Shown one piece after another: positions 48,875-56,604 of a DNA stretch of 64,000 bases. The notes under the pieces were generated by a model. It made no database searches. It was not told the DNA's origin and worked only from the letters and a program-made list of their open reading frames with translations. This stretch comes from Melaminivora suipulveris (GTDB lineage Bacteria > Pseudomonadota > Gammaproteobacteria > Burkholderiales > Burkholderiaceae_C). The number at the start of each line of letters is the position of its first letter. The stretch's first letter is position 1. The stretch is from NCBI RefSeq assembly GCF_003008575.1, contig NZ_CP027667.1, forward strand, positions 1,802,501 through 1,866,500. Reading direction: 5' to 3'. The position numbers and the translations under genes were made by a program.

Positions 48875-49210
48875 TCACTCCGCTGGCGTACCCGCGGCCT
48901 CGCCTTGTGCCACCAGCGTGCACACCGCGCGGCACAGCGGCGTGACGTGCGGGTTGGCGATGTGGTAGTAGATCTGCACGCCCTTGCGGCGCTTGCCCAG
49001 CACGCCGGCCTTGTACAGCGTGGTCAGGTGCTGGCTCATGTTGGGCTGGGTGGTGGCCACGTGCGCCAGCAGCTCGGTGACGTTTTTCTCGCCCTGGCAC
49101 AGCGCGCCGATGATCTTGAGCCGCATGGGCGCCGACATCAGACGAAACAGCTCGGCGGCACGTTCCAGAACTTCATCCGACTGCAGCGTGGTATCCGATT
49201 GGGAGGCCAT
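48875..49210 (-). CDS. soxR: ArsR-family sulfur-responsive repressor (SoxR/BigR/SqrR-like)
   Basis: 111 residues with a winged helix-turn-helix (VTELLAHVATTQPNMSQHLT, then LYKAGVLGKRRKGVQIYYHI). Cys38 sits just before the DNA-binding domain (GALCQGEKN), and Cys93 and Cys97 lie in the C-terminal helix (PLCRAVCTL). This fits persulfide-sensing ArsR proteins such as BigR and SqrR, in which two distant cysteines form a polysulfide bridge. It is the first gene of the fcc block and is divergent from cueR. Assignment to the sox regulon is by position. Confidence 0.86.
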   Translation of the reverse strand: MASQSDTTLQSDEVLERAAELFRLMSAPMRLKIIGALCQGEKNVTELLAHVATTQPNMSQHLTTLYKAGVLGKRRKGVQIYYHIANPHVTPLCRAVCTLVAQGEAAGTPAE

Positions 49211-49327
49211 GGGAACAGACAAGAAAACACGAACGAAGGCGCCGCACAGGCAGCGCCACGCGCTCACTATGACATAGCCATAATTTATCGCGCCCCTTCT
49301 TCCCATCTTTTCGCCGCGAGGATTGCC

Positions 49328-49744
49328 ATGAACCGCCCGTCTGCGCATTGGCCCGTACCCATCGGCGCGGCCGCATCGCGCGCCGGCGTCTCGGCGCGCA
49401 TGGTGCGGCACTACGAGAGCCTGGGCCTGCTGGCATCCGTGGCGCGCACCGAGAGCGGTTACCGCCAGTACGGCGAGGCCGACGTGCACACGCTGCGCTT
49501 CATCCGCCGCGCGCGCGATCTGGGCTTTTCCATCGAGGAAATCGCGCAGCTGCTGGGCCTGTGGCAGGACAAGGCGCGTGCCAGCGCCCAGGTCAAGCAG
49601 ATCGCGCAGCGGCACATCGACAACCTGGAGGGGCGCATCGCCGCCCTGCAGGCCATGCAGCGCAGCCTGCAACAACTGGTGGGCTGCTGCCAGGGCGATG
49701 AGCGGCCGGAGTGTCCGATCCTGGATGATCTGGCGGCGCGATAG
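49328..49744 (+). CDS. cueR: Cu(I)-responsive MerR-family activator CueR
   Basis: 138 residues. The N-terminal MerR helix-turn-helix is standard (GAAASRAGVSARMVRHYESL, GYRQYGEADVHTLRFIRRAR). The C-terminal metal loop CCQGDERPECP holds Cys121 and Cys129 with the CueR spacing (Cys112/Cys120 in E. coli). Ser86 (RASAQVK) stands where CueR has Ser77 and divalent-metal sensors have Cys. This supports sensing of monovalent copper. The matching operators are 13 kb away, upstream of copA and the chaperone gene. Confidence 0.9.
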   Translation: MNRPSAHWPVPIGAAASRAGVSARMVRHYESLGLLASVARTESGYRQYGEADVHTLRFIRRARDLGFSIEEIAQLLGLWQDKARASAQVKQIAQRHIDNLEGRIAALQAMQRSLQQLVGCCQGDERPECPILDDLAAR

Positions 49745-49791
49745 CTACATTTTTCATAGCTACTTGCGCTTTAATGGCAACGACTGAAGGC
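49742..49791 (-). repeat. Comamonadaceae-type intergenic repeat, copy 8
   Basis: Reverse orientation: TAGCTACATTTTTCATAGC hairpin followed by TACTTGCGCTTTAATGGCAA and CGACTGAAGGC. It overlaps the cueR stop codon. Confidence 0.75.
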
Positions 49792-49878
49792 GGAAAAGAC
49801 TCAAAACTGCCGTCCCACCACCGCATGGCAGACTTGCAGTCTTTATGGTAGGGCGCTGCAGCCTGTTTCGATGTAGAC

Positions 49879-49913
49879 AAGGGCCGTGAACCAATGCCGC
49901 GTTCACGGCCCTT
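49879..49913. terminator. Hairpin terminator between cueR and the response regulator gene
   Basis: A 13-bp perfect stem AAGGGCCGTGAAC / GTTCACGGCCCTT with a nine-base loop, followed by TGTCGTT. It sits between convergent genes and probably serves both, although the T-runs are short. Confidence 0.65.
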
Positions 49914-49930
49914 TGTCGTTGCCGGGTGGG

Positions 49931-52003
49931 CTATGCCGCCGCGCTGCCCACGAAATCCTCGAACGCCGCCATGGGCAGCGGCCTGGAAAACAGATAGCCC
50001 TGCGCATGGTCGCAGCCCAGGGCCTTGAGCAGGTCGCGCTGGGCCGTGGTTTCCACCCCCTCGGCGATGGTCTGTATGCCCAGCTTGTGCGCCATGGTGA
50101 TGATGGCCTCGACGATGGCGTGGTCGTTGCCGCCGGCCTCCAGCCCGCGCACGAAGGAGGCGTCGATCTTCAGGTAGTCGATGTCAAAGCGCTTCAGGTA
50201 GGCCAGCGATGAAAAGCCGGTGCCAAAGTCGTCCAGCGCCACCTCCACGCCCTGCTGGTCGAAGCCCGTCAGGCAGTCCTGGACCATTTGCGAGCTCTCC
50301 ACCAGCGTGCCCTCGGTGATCTCCATGGTGATGGCCTTGCGCGGCAGGCCGTGGGCATCCATCAGGTGGGCCCAGTGGGTGGCGCTGAAGCCGGGGCGGG
50401 CCAGCTGTTTCGCCGATACGTTGACGTTGATGGGCAGCAGCCGCGCCTGGTGCGCACGGATATGCGCCACGGTTTGCACCGCCTGGCGCAGCACCCATTC
50501 GCCGATCTCATGGATCAGGCCCGACTCCTCGGCCAGCGGTATGAACTCCATGGGGCTGACCAGGCCGTGTTGCGGATGCTGCCAGCGCAGCAGCGCCTCG
50601 GCCTTGGCCACCTGGCCGCTGCGCAGGTCGATGATGGGCTGGTAGTGCAGCAGCATTTGCCGCCCCTGCAGCGCCTGGCGCAGATCGCGCAGCAGCATGG
50701 CGCGGCGCACGATCTGGGCCTGCATGGCCGGGTTGAAGTGGGCGAAACGGTTACGCCCCCCGGCCTTGGCGGTGTACATGGCCTGGTCGGCGAACTTGAT
50801 CAGCTCATCGAGGCTGTGCGTGTCGCGCGGGTACACGGCAATGCCCATGCTGGCCTGCGTGTGCAGCTGGGCGCCGCCCAATTGCAGCGGCGTGGCCAGC
50901 TCGTTGTTGATGCGCGCGGCCAGCTGCGCAATGGCCGTGGTCTCGGCCATGCCGGGCAGGATGATGGCGAACTCGTCACCGCCCAGGCGCGCCACCAGGT
51001 CGCCCTGGCGCACGCAGGCCTCGATGCGCTGCGCCACCTGCCTGAGCAGCTCGTCGCCCCGGGCGTGGCCCAGGGTGTCGTTGACCTCCTTGAAGTTGTC
51101 CAGATCCAGCAGCAGCAGCGCCACGCTGCCCTGCAGGCCGGCGGCCTTGTGCATGGCGCCCTGCAGCTGTTCACGGAACATGGCGCGGTTGGGCAGGCCG
51201 GTCAGTTCGTCGAAATGCGCCTGGCGCCAGATCAGCGCGTCCTGGCGTTTTCTCTCGGTCACGTCCTTGAGCACCACGGTGGTGCCGATCTCGCGCTGCG
51301 TGGTGTCGGCTATCGGCGTGACGGTGACCTCGACATGCAGCTCCTGCCCGTGGCGGTTGTTCAGCAGGCAGGTGGTGCCGTCGGGCAGGTTCTTGTCGAT
51401 GGTGATGCTTTGCCGGCCATGGGCGTCCAGCAGCGGCACGATGTCCGCCAATGGCTTGTCGAAACAGTCCCCGCCGGCGCAGCCCAGCAGTTCCTCGGCC
51501 GGCAGGTTCATGAAGCCCACGCGCCCCTGGGCGTTGGCCACCACCACGCAGTCGTTGATGCTCGCCAGGATGGAGGCATGCGTGATATGGGACGCGCGCA
51601 GGCTTTCCTCCACCTTGTGGCGGTGCAGCGCAACGCGCAGCGCCATCGTCAGGTCGTTCTCGCGAAACGGCTTCACGATGTAGCCGAACTGCGCATTGAT
51701 CTGCGCGCGCTGCAGGGTCTCCCGGTCGGAATGCGCCGAGGCGAAGATCACCGGCGTCTGCAGGCTTTGGTAGATCTGCTCGGCCGCCTCTATGCCGCTC
51801 ATGGCGCCTTTCAGGCGTATGTCCATCAGCACCAAGTCTGGTTGTAACTGCTGCGCCATGGCGATGGCTTGGGGCCCCGTGTCGGCAATGCCCAGCACTT
51901 GGTAGCCCAGGCGGGTGAGGCGGTCGGCGGTTTCCTCGGCAATCAGGGCCTCGTCCTCGACGATGAGCAGCCGATAGGGGGTGATGTCGGCACTGGGGCT
52001 CAT
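49931..52003 (-). CDS. Response regulator with PAS, GGDEF and EAL domains
   Basis: 690 residues. A receiver domain has phosphoacceptor Asp61 ([10 protein letters not shown]) and Lys111 (GYIVKPF). A PAS domain (about 140-265) follows, then GGDEF ([13 protein letters not shown] intact) and EAL ([41 protein letters not shown]). Both cyclic-di-GMP synthesis and breakdown motifs look complete, so the output could be either. The start overlaps the stop of the HisKA_2 kinase gene (ATGA), making the two a likely pair. Confidence 0.93.
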   Translation of the reverse strand: MSPSADITPYRLLIVEDEALIAEETADRLTRLGYQVLGIADTGPQAIAMAQQLQPDLVLMDIRLKGAMSGIEAAEQIYQSLQTPVIFASAHSDRETLQRAQINAQFGYIVKPFRENDLTMALRVALHRHKVEESLRASHITHASILASINDCVVVANAQGRVGFMNLPAEELLGCAGGDCFDKPLADIVPLLDAHGRQSITIDKNLPDGTTCLLNNRHGQELHVEVTVTPIADTTQREIGTTVVLKDVTERKRQDALIWRQAHFDELTGLPNRAMFREQLQGAMHKAAGLQGSVALLLLDLDNFKEVNDTLGHARGDELLRQVAQRIEACVRQGDLVARLGGDEFAIILPGMAETTAIAQLAARINNELATPLQLGGAQLHTQASMGIAVYPRDTHSLDELIKFADQAMYTAKAGGRNRFAHFNPAMQAQIVRRAMLLRDLRQALQGRQMLLHYQPIIDLRSGQVAKAEALLRWQHPQHGLVSPMEFIPLAEESGLIHEIGEWVLRQAVQTVAHIRAHQARLLPINVNVSAKQLARPGFSATHWAHLMDAHGLPRKAITMEITEGTLVESSQMVQDCLTGFDQQGVEVALDDFGTGFSSLAYLKRFDIDYLKIDASFVRGLEAGGNDHAIVEAIITMAHKLGIQTIAEGVETTAQRDLLKALGCDHAQGYLFSRPLPMAAFEDFVGSAAA

Positions 52004-52917
52004 GTACCGGACTCCTTGCGTGCGGGCAGAGGTAGTGTCAGCAACACTCTTGTGCCGGGCTGCGCCGACGTGAACTGCACCTGGCCATTGAGCTGCTTGA
52101 CCAACGAGCGTATCAGGCGCTTGCCCAGCGAGTTGCCACTGGCCAGGTCAAAATCCGGCGGCAGGCCGCAGCCATCGTCGCTCACCTCCAGCTCGAAACG
52201 TCCAGGCTCTGTCCGGCGCAACGCCACCAGCAACCGGCCCGCGCGTCCGTCTTGTAGGCCATGCTTGAGGGCATTGGTGATCAGCTCGTTGAGGATCAGC
52301 CCGCAGGGCACGGCCATGTCTATGCTGAGCAAGATGGGCTCCAGCTCGGTGACGAGCTGTACCTGGCCGGTGCTCAGGCTGTAGTTGGTGAGGAGCTGGG
52401 CGCTCAGGCTGGTTACATATTCGGTAAAGTCCACCTCGGTCAGGTTGTGGCTGTACAAGGTCTCGTGTACCAGGGCCATTGAGCGCACCCGATCCTGGCT
52501 TTGGCGCAGTATGGTTTTCAGGTGCTCGTCGTCCAGGTTGTTGGACTGCAGCGAAAACAGGCTGGATATCACCGCCAGGTTGTTCTTTACCCGATGGTGT
52601 ATCTCCTTGAGCAGGACTTCCTTTTCCTTGAGTGAGTCGAGTATCAGTTGCTCTGCGCGCTTGCGGCTGCTGATGTCGCGAATGGCGCTCACGACCAGCG
52701 TGCCGTTGCTGGTCTTCAAGGGGCTGAGGCTGATTTCGATGGGCATCTCCGAGCCGTCCTTGCGCAGGCCATAGAGCTGAAGTTCTTCCCCCATGGGCCG
52801 CACCCGCGGATTGGCATGGTAGCCACTTCGGTACTGGGGGTGGTGGGCGCGAAAGCGCTGCGGGATCAGCACCTCGATCGGCTGGCCCAGAAGCTCCTGC
52901 CGTGCAAAGCCAAACAC
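52000..52917 (-). CDS. Histidine kinase, HisKA_2 type, with N-terminally truncated PAS domain
   Basis: 305 residues from a GTG at 52917. It opens in the middle of a PAS domain ([20 protein letters not shown]), whose first strands are missing. HisKA_2 follows with the phosphoacceptor in [18 protein letters not shown] (His107 or His108). The ATPase domain shows [13 protein letters not shown] and DDGCGLPP. The reading frame upstream of the GTG is closed by a TGA after about 20 codons. The Aer-like frame at 52866-53693 runs into it out of frame. Either a deletion or a small indel removed its sensory half. Confidence 0.82.
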   Translation of the reverse strand: MFGFARQELLGQPIEVLIPQRFRAHHPQYRSGYHANPRVRPMGEELQLYGLRKDGSEMPIEISLSPLKTSNGTLVVSAIRDISSRKRAEQLILDSLKEKEVLLKEIHHRVKNNLAVISSLFSLQSNNLDDEHLKTILRQSQDRVRSMALVHETLYSHNLTEVDFTEYVTSLSAQLLTNYSLSTGQVQLVTELEPILLSIDMAVPCGLILNELITNALKHGLQDGRAGRLLVALRRTEPGRFELEVSDDGCGLPPDFDLASGNSLGKRLIRSLVKQLNGQVQFTSAQPGTRVLLTLPLPARKESGT

Positions 52918-53693
52918 GGTTTCACGCTGAGCTGGTTCAGCGCCTGCTGCAGTTCCCCGAGTTCGTCACTGCGGTTGCACTCCATGGTCTGCGCCAGGTC
53001 GCCGGCGGCCAGTCGGTTGGCCGTCGCGATCAGTGCTGTCAGGGGACGGGCGACCAGGCCTACCTTGAGATTCCAGGCGAACAGAATCACCAGTGCCAGC
53101 AGGCCCAGGCCCAGGGCCGGGCTCAGGAAATGCCCCAACAGGTAGCCCATGCCGATGTTGGCGAACGAGGCCAACAGGAGCTTGGCTGACAGTCCCAGGC
53201 GCAGCATTTCGTGCACCCTGCCCCCCAGCGTGCGCCGAATGGGTCGTCCGCTGGACAGCTGGTGCATGCACCGGCCGCTCTCCTTTTCCGTGCGCATGGT
53301 CGCGTAGAGCCGTTCGGCGGCGGCAATCTGCTCGCGCGTGGCCTCGGTGCGTACCGACATGTAGCCAATGGGCCGACCGTTTTCCAGCAGCGGCGTCGCA
53401 TTCGCCATCACCCAGTAATAGTCGCCGTTCTTGCGCCGGTTCTTCACCGGGGCCGACCAGGGCCGGCCGGCGGCAATCGTCTGCCACATGTCGCGATAGG
53501 CCTCCTCGGGCATGTCAGGGTGGCGCACGATGTTGTGCGGCTGGCCCAGAAGCTCCTCGCGCGAGTAACCACTGACCTCGATGAACATCGGGTTGCAGTA
53601 GAGGATGCGCCCCTTGGTGTCGGTGGTCGAAACCAGGGTATGGCCGCTGGGGAAGGGGTATTCCTGGCCGGAAACGGGCAGGTTGATGCGCAT
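52866..53693 (-). pseudogene. Aer-like PAS-TM-HAMP sensor, truncated, running out of frame into kinase gene
   Basis: 275 residues. The N-terminal PAS domain is of the Aer aerotaxis type (STTDTKGRILYCNPMFIEVS, HPDMPEEAYRDMWQTIAAGR, VKNRRKNGDYYWVMANATPL). A hydrophobic double helix near 170-210 and a HAMP-like segment (ARPLTALIATANRLAAGDLA) follow. At [10 protein letters not shown] the homology stops and the last 20 or so residues are the neighbouring kinase PAS read in the wrong frame. The methyl-accepting signalling domain is absent. If one indel were corrected, the gene would encode PAS-TM-HAMP-PAS-HisKA_2, so a sequencing error or recent mutation is as possible as an old deletion. Confidence 0.7.
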
Positions 53694-53787
53694 GGGTGGA
53701 CCTCACAAGGGCACGGGATGGCGGGATGGTCGAGGGCACTGGGTGGGAACCCGGTGCGGTGGCGTTTGCTACTCAGTGTTGCCCCAG

Positions 53788-54014
53788 GGGCCAATTGTGG
53801 GTGTTGGGATCCACACGAATCGACGAGGAGCCATGTTCGAGGACCCGAAGATCGTTATTGGGCGTGTCGGCGCTTATTGCGGTTGTGTTCACGTTACCGA
53901 ACCACGCAGCTGGATCACGGATAACGCGCTCTACATCGAGGCATTCGATTCGGCACTTCATCCGGAATATTTGGCATTCGCTCTCAGCGAAGCCAAGCTG
54001 AATCAATATGCAAG
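53788..54014 (+). pseudogene. Type I restriction specificity subunit (hsdS) fragment, internal part
   Basis: In the frame of ATG 53833 the translation EDPKIVIGRVGAYCGCVHVT, then EPRSWITDNALYIEAFDSAL and HPEYLAFALSEAKLNQYAS matches a target-recognition-domain segment of HsdS proteins (GRVGAYCG and WITDNAL are typical). The 5' part is missing and the sequence breaks at about 54014, where IS5 sequence begins in the opposite direction. The surrounding 300 bases (53694-54002) are clearly more AT-rich than the neighbours and hold no complete gene. Confidence 0.75.
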
Positions 54015-54587
54015 CCAACCCGAGGCGGCATCCACACCGATGTGCGCCTTCATCCCGAAGTGCCATTGGTTGCCCTTCTTGCTCTGGTGCATCTCTGGGT
54101 CGCGCTCACCCTTGCGGTTCTTGGTCGAACTCGGCGCGGCAATGATGGTGGCATCGACCACCGTGCCGGTCTTGAGCATCAGGCCCTGCTGGGCCAAGGT
54201 CGCGTTGATCGCAGCCAACACCTGGGGCGCCAGCTCGTGCTTTTCCAGCAGGTGCCGAAACCGCAAAATGGTCGTCTCGTCAGGCAGTCGCGCGGCACCG
54301 TCCAGGCCGACGAAGCGGCGGTATAGCGGACGCTCGTGCAGTTCCTCCTCCATGGCCGGATCGCTCAGGTTCCACCACAGCTGCAGGCAGTGGATGCGCA
54401 GCATCGTCTCCACGGCAAACCGCGGGCGTCCGCCCAGCGCCTGATGCGCGCCGCTCGCGTGCGGTTGAATGAGCGTCACCAGCGCCGCCCAGGGCACGAC
54501 CTGGTTCATCTCTTCGAGGAAAACCTCCTTGCGGGTCTTTTTGGGCAGAGGCTCAAGGCCAAGCGTGATCTGGTTCATGAACGCCAT
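54003..54587 (-). pseudogene. IS5-family transposase, 3' truncated
   Basis: 194 codons, of which about 190 match the first 60 percent of IS5 transposase: KKTRKEVFLEEMNQVVPWAA, LRIHCLQLWWNLSDPAMEEE, VDATIIAAPSSTKNRKGERD and KGNQWHFGMKAHIGVDA. The first catalytic aspartate is in VDATIIAAP; the second aspartate, the glutamate and the right end of the element are lost. The last residues (WLAY) come from the hsdS fragment. The protein cannot be an active transposase. Confidence 0.9.
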
Positions 54588-54646
54588 CGTCGCCTGTCGT
54601 CAGGCTTCATGCCACTCGGGATGACGAGAGGTTTTGCAGACCTTCC
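54014..54646 (-). mobile_element. Truncated IS5 element within hsdS
   Basis: The outer end reads GGAAGGTCTGCAAAACC on the minus strand (54630-54646), beginning with the GGAAGGT typical of IS5 inverted repeats. The adjoining CTAA (54647-54650) fits the YTAR target of IS5. The other end and its target copy are absent, so a deletion removed the inner part together with part of hsdS. Confidence 0.82.
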
Positions 54647-54649
54647 CTA

Positions 54650-54733
54650 AAAGCCACCCACCGCCGCGCCTTGGCCACGCTCGACGCGCTGTTTGCCTCG
54701 CTGCAGCAGCGGGCGTTCACCGGAGCCCTGTGA
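54650..54733 (+). pseudogene. Type I restriction specificity subunit (hsdS) fragment, C-terminus
   Basis: Twenty-seven codons and a stop read KATHRRALATLDALFASLQQ then RAFTGAL, the normal C-terminus of HsdS proteins (…LDALFASLQHRAFxGEL). It starts exactly at the IS5 target sequence, so this is the distal piece of the gene whose internal part is at 53788-54014. Confidence 0.85.
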
Positions 54734-54845
54734 ATGAGCGAACTGGCCACCGCGCCCTTCTGCACCAGGACTGTCCAAAAAACCAGTCTGCCAAAATGCC
54801 CTCAACGGGACAAATTCGCCGCTTTTCTCCTTTTGCTGGCAAAAA

Positions 54846-54863
54846 TTGACCTTGTGAGGTCAA
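54846..54863. promoter_or_regulatory. HipB-type operator, distal copy
   Basis: TTGACCTTGTGAGGTCAA, a perfect TTGACCT/AGGTCAA inverted repeat with a four-base centre. Its reverse complement recurs at 54987-55002. Confidence 0.75.
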
Positions 54864-54986
54864 CTTCGCGCCTCGCTTGCACTGCCCACCCGGCGTGACT
54901 GGACGAAGGATGCAGCCCCGCCACAGTGCCCCAAATTGCCCTTGAAAGAGCAAATTTGCGTTGAATAGGCGAAAAGCGAGCTAATA

Positions 54987-55002
54987 TGACCTCACAAGGT
55001 CA
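54987..55002. promoter_or_regulatory. HipB-type operator, proximal copy
   Basis: TGACCTCACAAGGTCA is the exact reverse complement of the core of the distal operator, about 140 bases away. It ends five bases before the hipB start and overlaps the -10 region, so binding would block transcription. Confidence 0.8.
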
Positions 55003-55007
55003 AAAAA

Positions 55008-55292
55008 GTGAAGCTCCAGGGACCCGATCTTTCCCCGCTGGCCCAGCGTCTGGCTGCCGAGCGCAAGCGCCAGGGGCTGTCGCGCACGCAGGCGGCGGCG
55101 GTGTGCAATGTGAGCACGTCGTTCATCCGCGATGCAGAAAGCACGCCCGAGCGCTGTTCGCTCGGCAAGCTGCTGCTGCTGGTGCAGGGCCTGGGCTTGT
55201 CGGTGCAGGTGCTGGGCTGGAGCGATGACCAGGCACCGGCGCCCACGCCACCCGCCGGCGCGCCACCTACGCCTCCTGGGCACGCCGCATGA
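55008..55292 (+). CDS. hipB: HipB-family antitoxin and repressor
   Basis: 94 residues from GTG 55008. An XRE-type helix-turn-helix (LAQRLAAERKRQGLSRTQAA, then VCNVSTSFIRDAESTPERCS) is followed by a proline-rich tail. It would bind the two operators upstream and hold HipA inactive. The stop overlaps the hipA start (ATGA). No ordinary Shine-Dalgarno precedes the GTG, only an A-run, so translation may be weak. Confidence 0.88.
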   Translation: MKLQGPDLSPLAQRLAAERKRQGLSRTQAAAVCNVSTSFIRDAESTPERCSLGKLLLLVQGLGLSVQVLGWSDDQAPAPTPPAGAPPTPPGHAA

Positions 55293-56542
55293 TCCGGTTT
55301 CGCGTGTGGGCCAATGCCCGGCCCATGGGCTGGTTCGGGCACGCCGCCGCAGAATTTTTCTTTGAGTACGACGCGCAGTGGCTCTCCCAGCCCGGCGCCT
55401 ATGTGCTGGCGCCGCAGTTTGCGCTGAGCCCGCGGCGCTACACCGGCGCGCTGGTGCGCAGCTTCTTCGAGAACCTCCTGCCCGAGGGCGATGCGCTGGA
55501 GGACATCGTCAGCGCGCTGCACATGCGCCAGGCGTCGAGCCTGGACCTGCTGGGCAGGCTGGGCCAGGAGCTGCCCGGCGTGATCGCGCTGCTGCCCGAG
55601 GGCGAGCGCCCCGCTGCCAGCCAGGAATATGTGCCGCTGGCACTGGATGCGCTGAGCCAGCGGCTGGCAGCGCGCCAACAGGTGCCGCTGCTGGTTTCCA
55701 ACAGCGCCACCACCATGTCGCTGGCCGGGGCGCAAGACAAGGTGGGCCTGCGCTTCGACAGCAAGACGCGCCGGCTGTCGGACAGCGTGGGGCAGTCGCC
55801 CACCACCCACATCCTCAAGCCCGACACACGCCAGCCACGCTATGCGCCCAGCGCCATCAATGAATACGCCTGCATGCTGCTGGCCAAATCGCTGAAGCTG
55901 CCCGTGCCCAAGGTCTGGCTGCTGCGCGCGCCGCAGGCCGCGTACGTGGTGGAGCGCTACGACCGCGTGATGACGGCGGGCAACATCGTCGGGCTGCACC
56001 AGATCGACGGCTGCCAGCTGCTGGGCCACGGCCCGGGCTGGAAGTACCAACGCAGCGGCGGCCTGGCGAGCCTGCCCAAGCTGGTACAGGCCCTGCGGGC
56101 GTTGTCCGTGCGCGGGCGCGACCTGCTGGAGCTGCAGCGCTGGGTGATGTTCAACTACCTCATCGGCAACGCGGACGCGCATGCCAAGAACCTGTCGGTG
56201 CTGATCGATGACAGGGGCTATCGCCTGGCGCCCTTCTACGATCTGCTGTGCGTGCGGGCATACGGCGATACCGGGCTGGCCTTGTTCATAGGCGATGAGG
56301 AGAATTTCGATGCCGTGGGCCGCCATTCCTGGGAGGCCCTGTGTGCCGACTGCGGCTTTCGGCTGGAGGACACACTCAAGGAGTTCAGGTCCATGGCGTT
56401 GGCTCTGCCCGCTGCATGGGGCAAGGTGCGAGCCCAGATCGACAAGAAAAACAAGCCCACGCCGGCAGAGTCGGCCTTGCTGGAAACGATGGGCAATATC
56501 TTTGAGGAACATTGCCGCAATGCGCTGTCCATGACCGCCTGA
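55289..56542 (+). CDS. hipA: HipA-family serine/threonine kinase toxin
   Basis: 417 residues. The N-terminal couple-hipA domain contains RSFFENLLPEGDALEDIV. The kinase core shows the phosphate loop MSLAGAQDKVGLRFDS, the lysine in THILKPDTR, the catalytic segment NYLIGNADAHAKNLSVL and the metal motif APFYDLLCVRAYG. HipA toxins phosphorylate glutamyl-tRNA synthetase or related targets and cause growth arrest; the target of this one is unknown. It lies between a broken hsdS and hsdR, in the same direction as both. Confidence 0.94.
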   Translation: MIRFRVWANARPMGWFGHAAAEFFFEYDAQWLSQPGAYVLAPQFALSPRRYTGALVRSFFENLLPEGDALEDIVSALHMRQASSLDLLGRLGQELPGVIALLPEGERPAASQEYVPLALDALSQRLAARQQVPLLVSNSATTMSLAGAQDKVGLRFDSKTRRLSDSVGQSPTTHILKPDTRQPRYAPSAINEYACMLLAKSLKLPVPKVWLLRAPQAAYVVERYDRVMTAGNIVGLHQIDGCQLLGHGPGWKYQRSGGLASLPKLVQALRALSVRGRDLLELQRWVMFNYLIGNADAHAKNLSVLIDDRGYRLAPFYDLLCVRAYGDTGLALFIGDEENFDAVGRHSWEALCADCGFRLEDTLKEFRSMALALPAAWGKVRAQIDKKNKPTPAESALLETMGNIFEEHCRNALSMTA

Positions 56543-56604
56543 GTACCACCACCCAACCGCCGCAGCACAAAAAAATGGAGGCGGGCAAAGGAGAGGCCGA
56601 TCCC

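Larger units (their letters stand above)
54734..55007. other. AT-rich control region between hsdS remnant and hipB
   Basis: A short ORF may begin at ATG 54734 right after the hsdS stop (MSELATAPFCTRTVQ), but it matches nothing I know. The rest is more AT-rich than the surroundings and contains the two operators listed separately, a weaker TTGCCCTTGAAAGAGCAA dyad near 54936-54953 and a candidate promoter TTGAAT (54961) / TAATAT (54982). Confidence 0.55.

Noticed and set aside
52866..52985. Programmed ribosomal frameshift joining the Aer-like frame to the kinase
   Set aside because: I see no slippery heptamer at the junction (the sequence is GTGAAACCG) and no obvious downstream stimulator; mutation or sequencing error is simpler.
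54734..54856. Small gene directly after the hsdS stop
   Set aside because: The frame from ATG 54734 runs about 40 codons with no similarity that I know, and overlaps the AT-rich hip control region.
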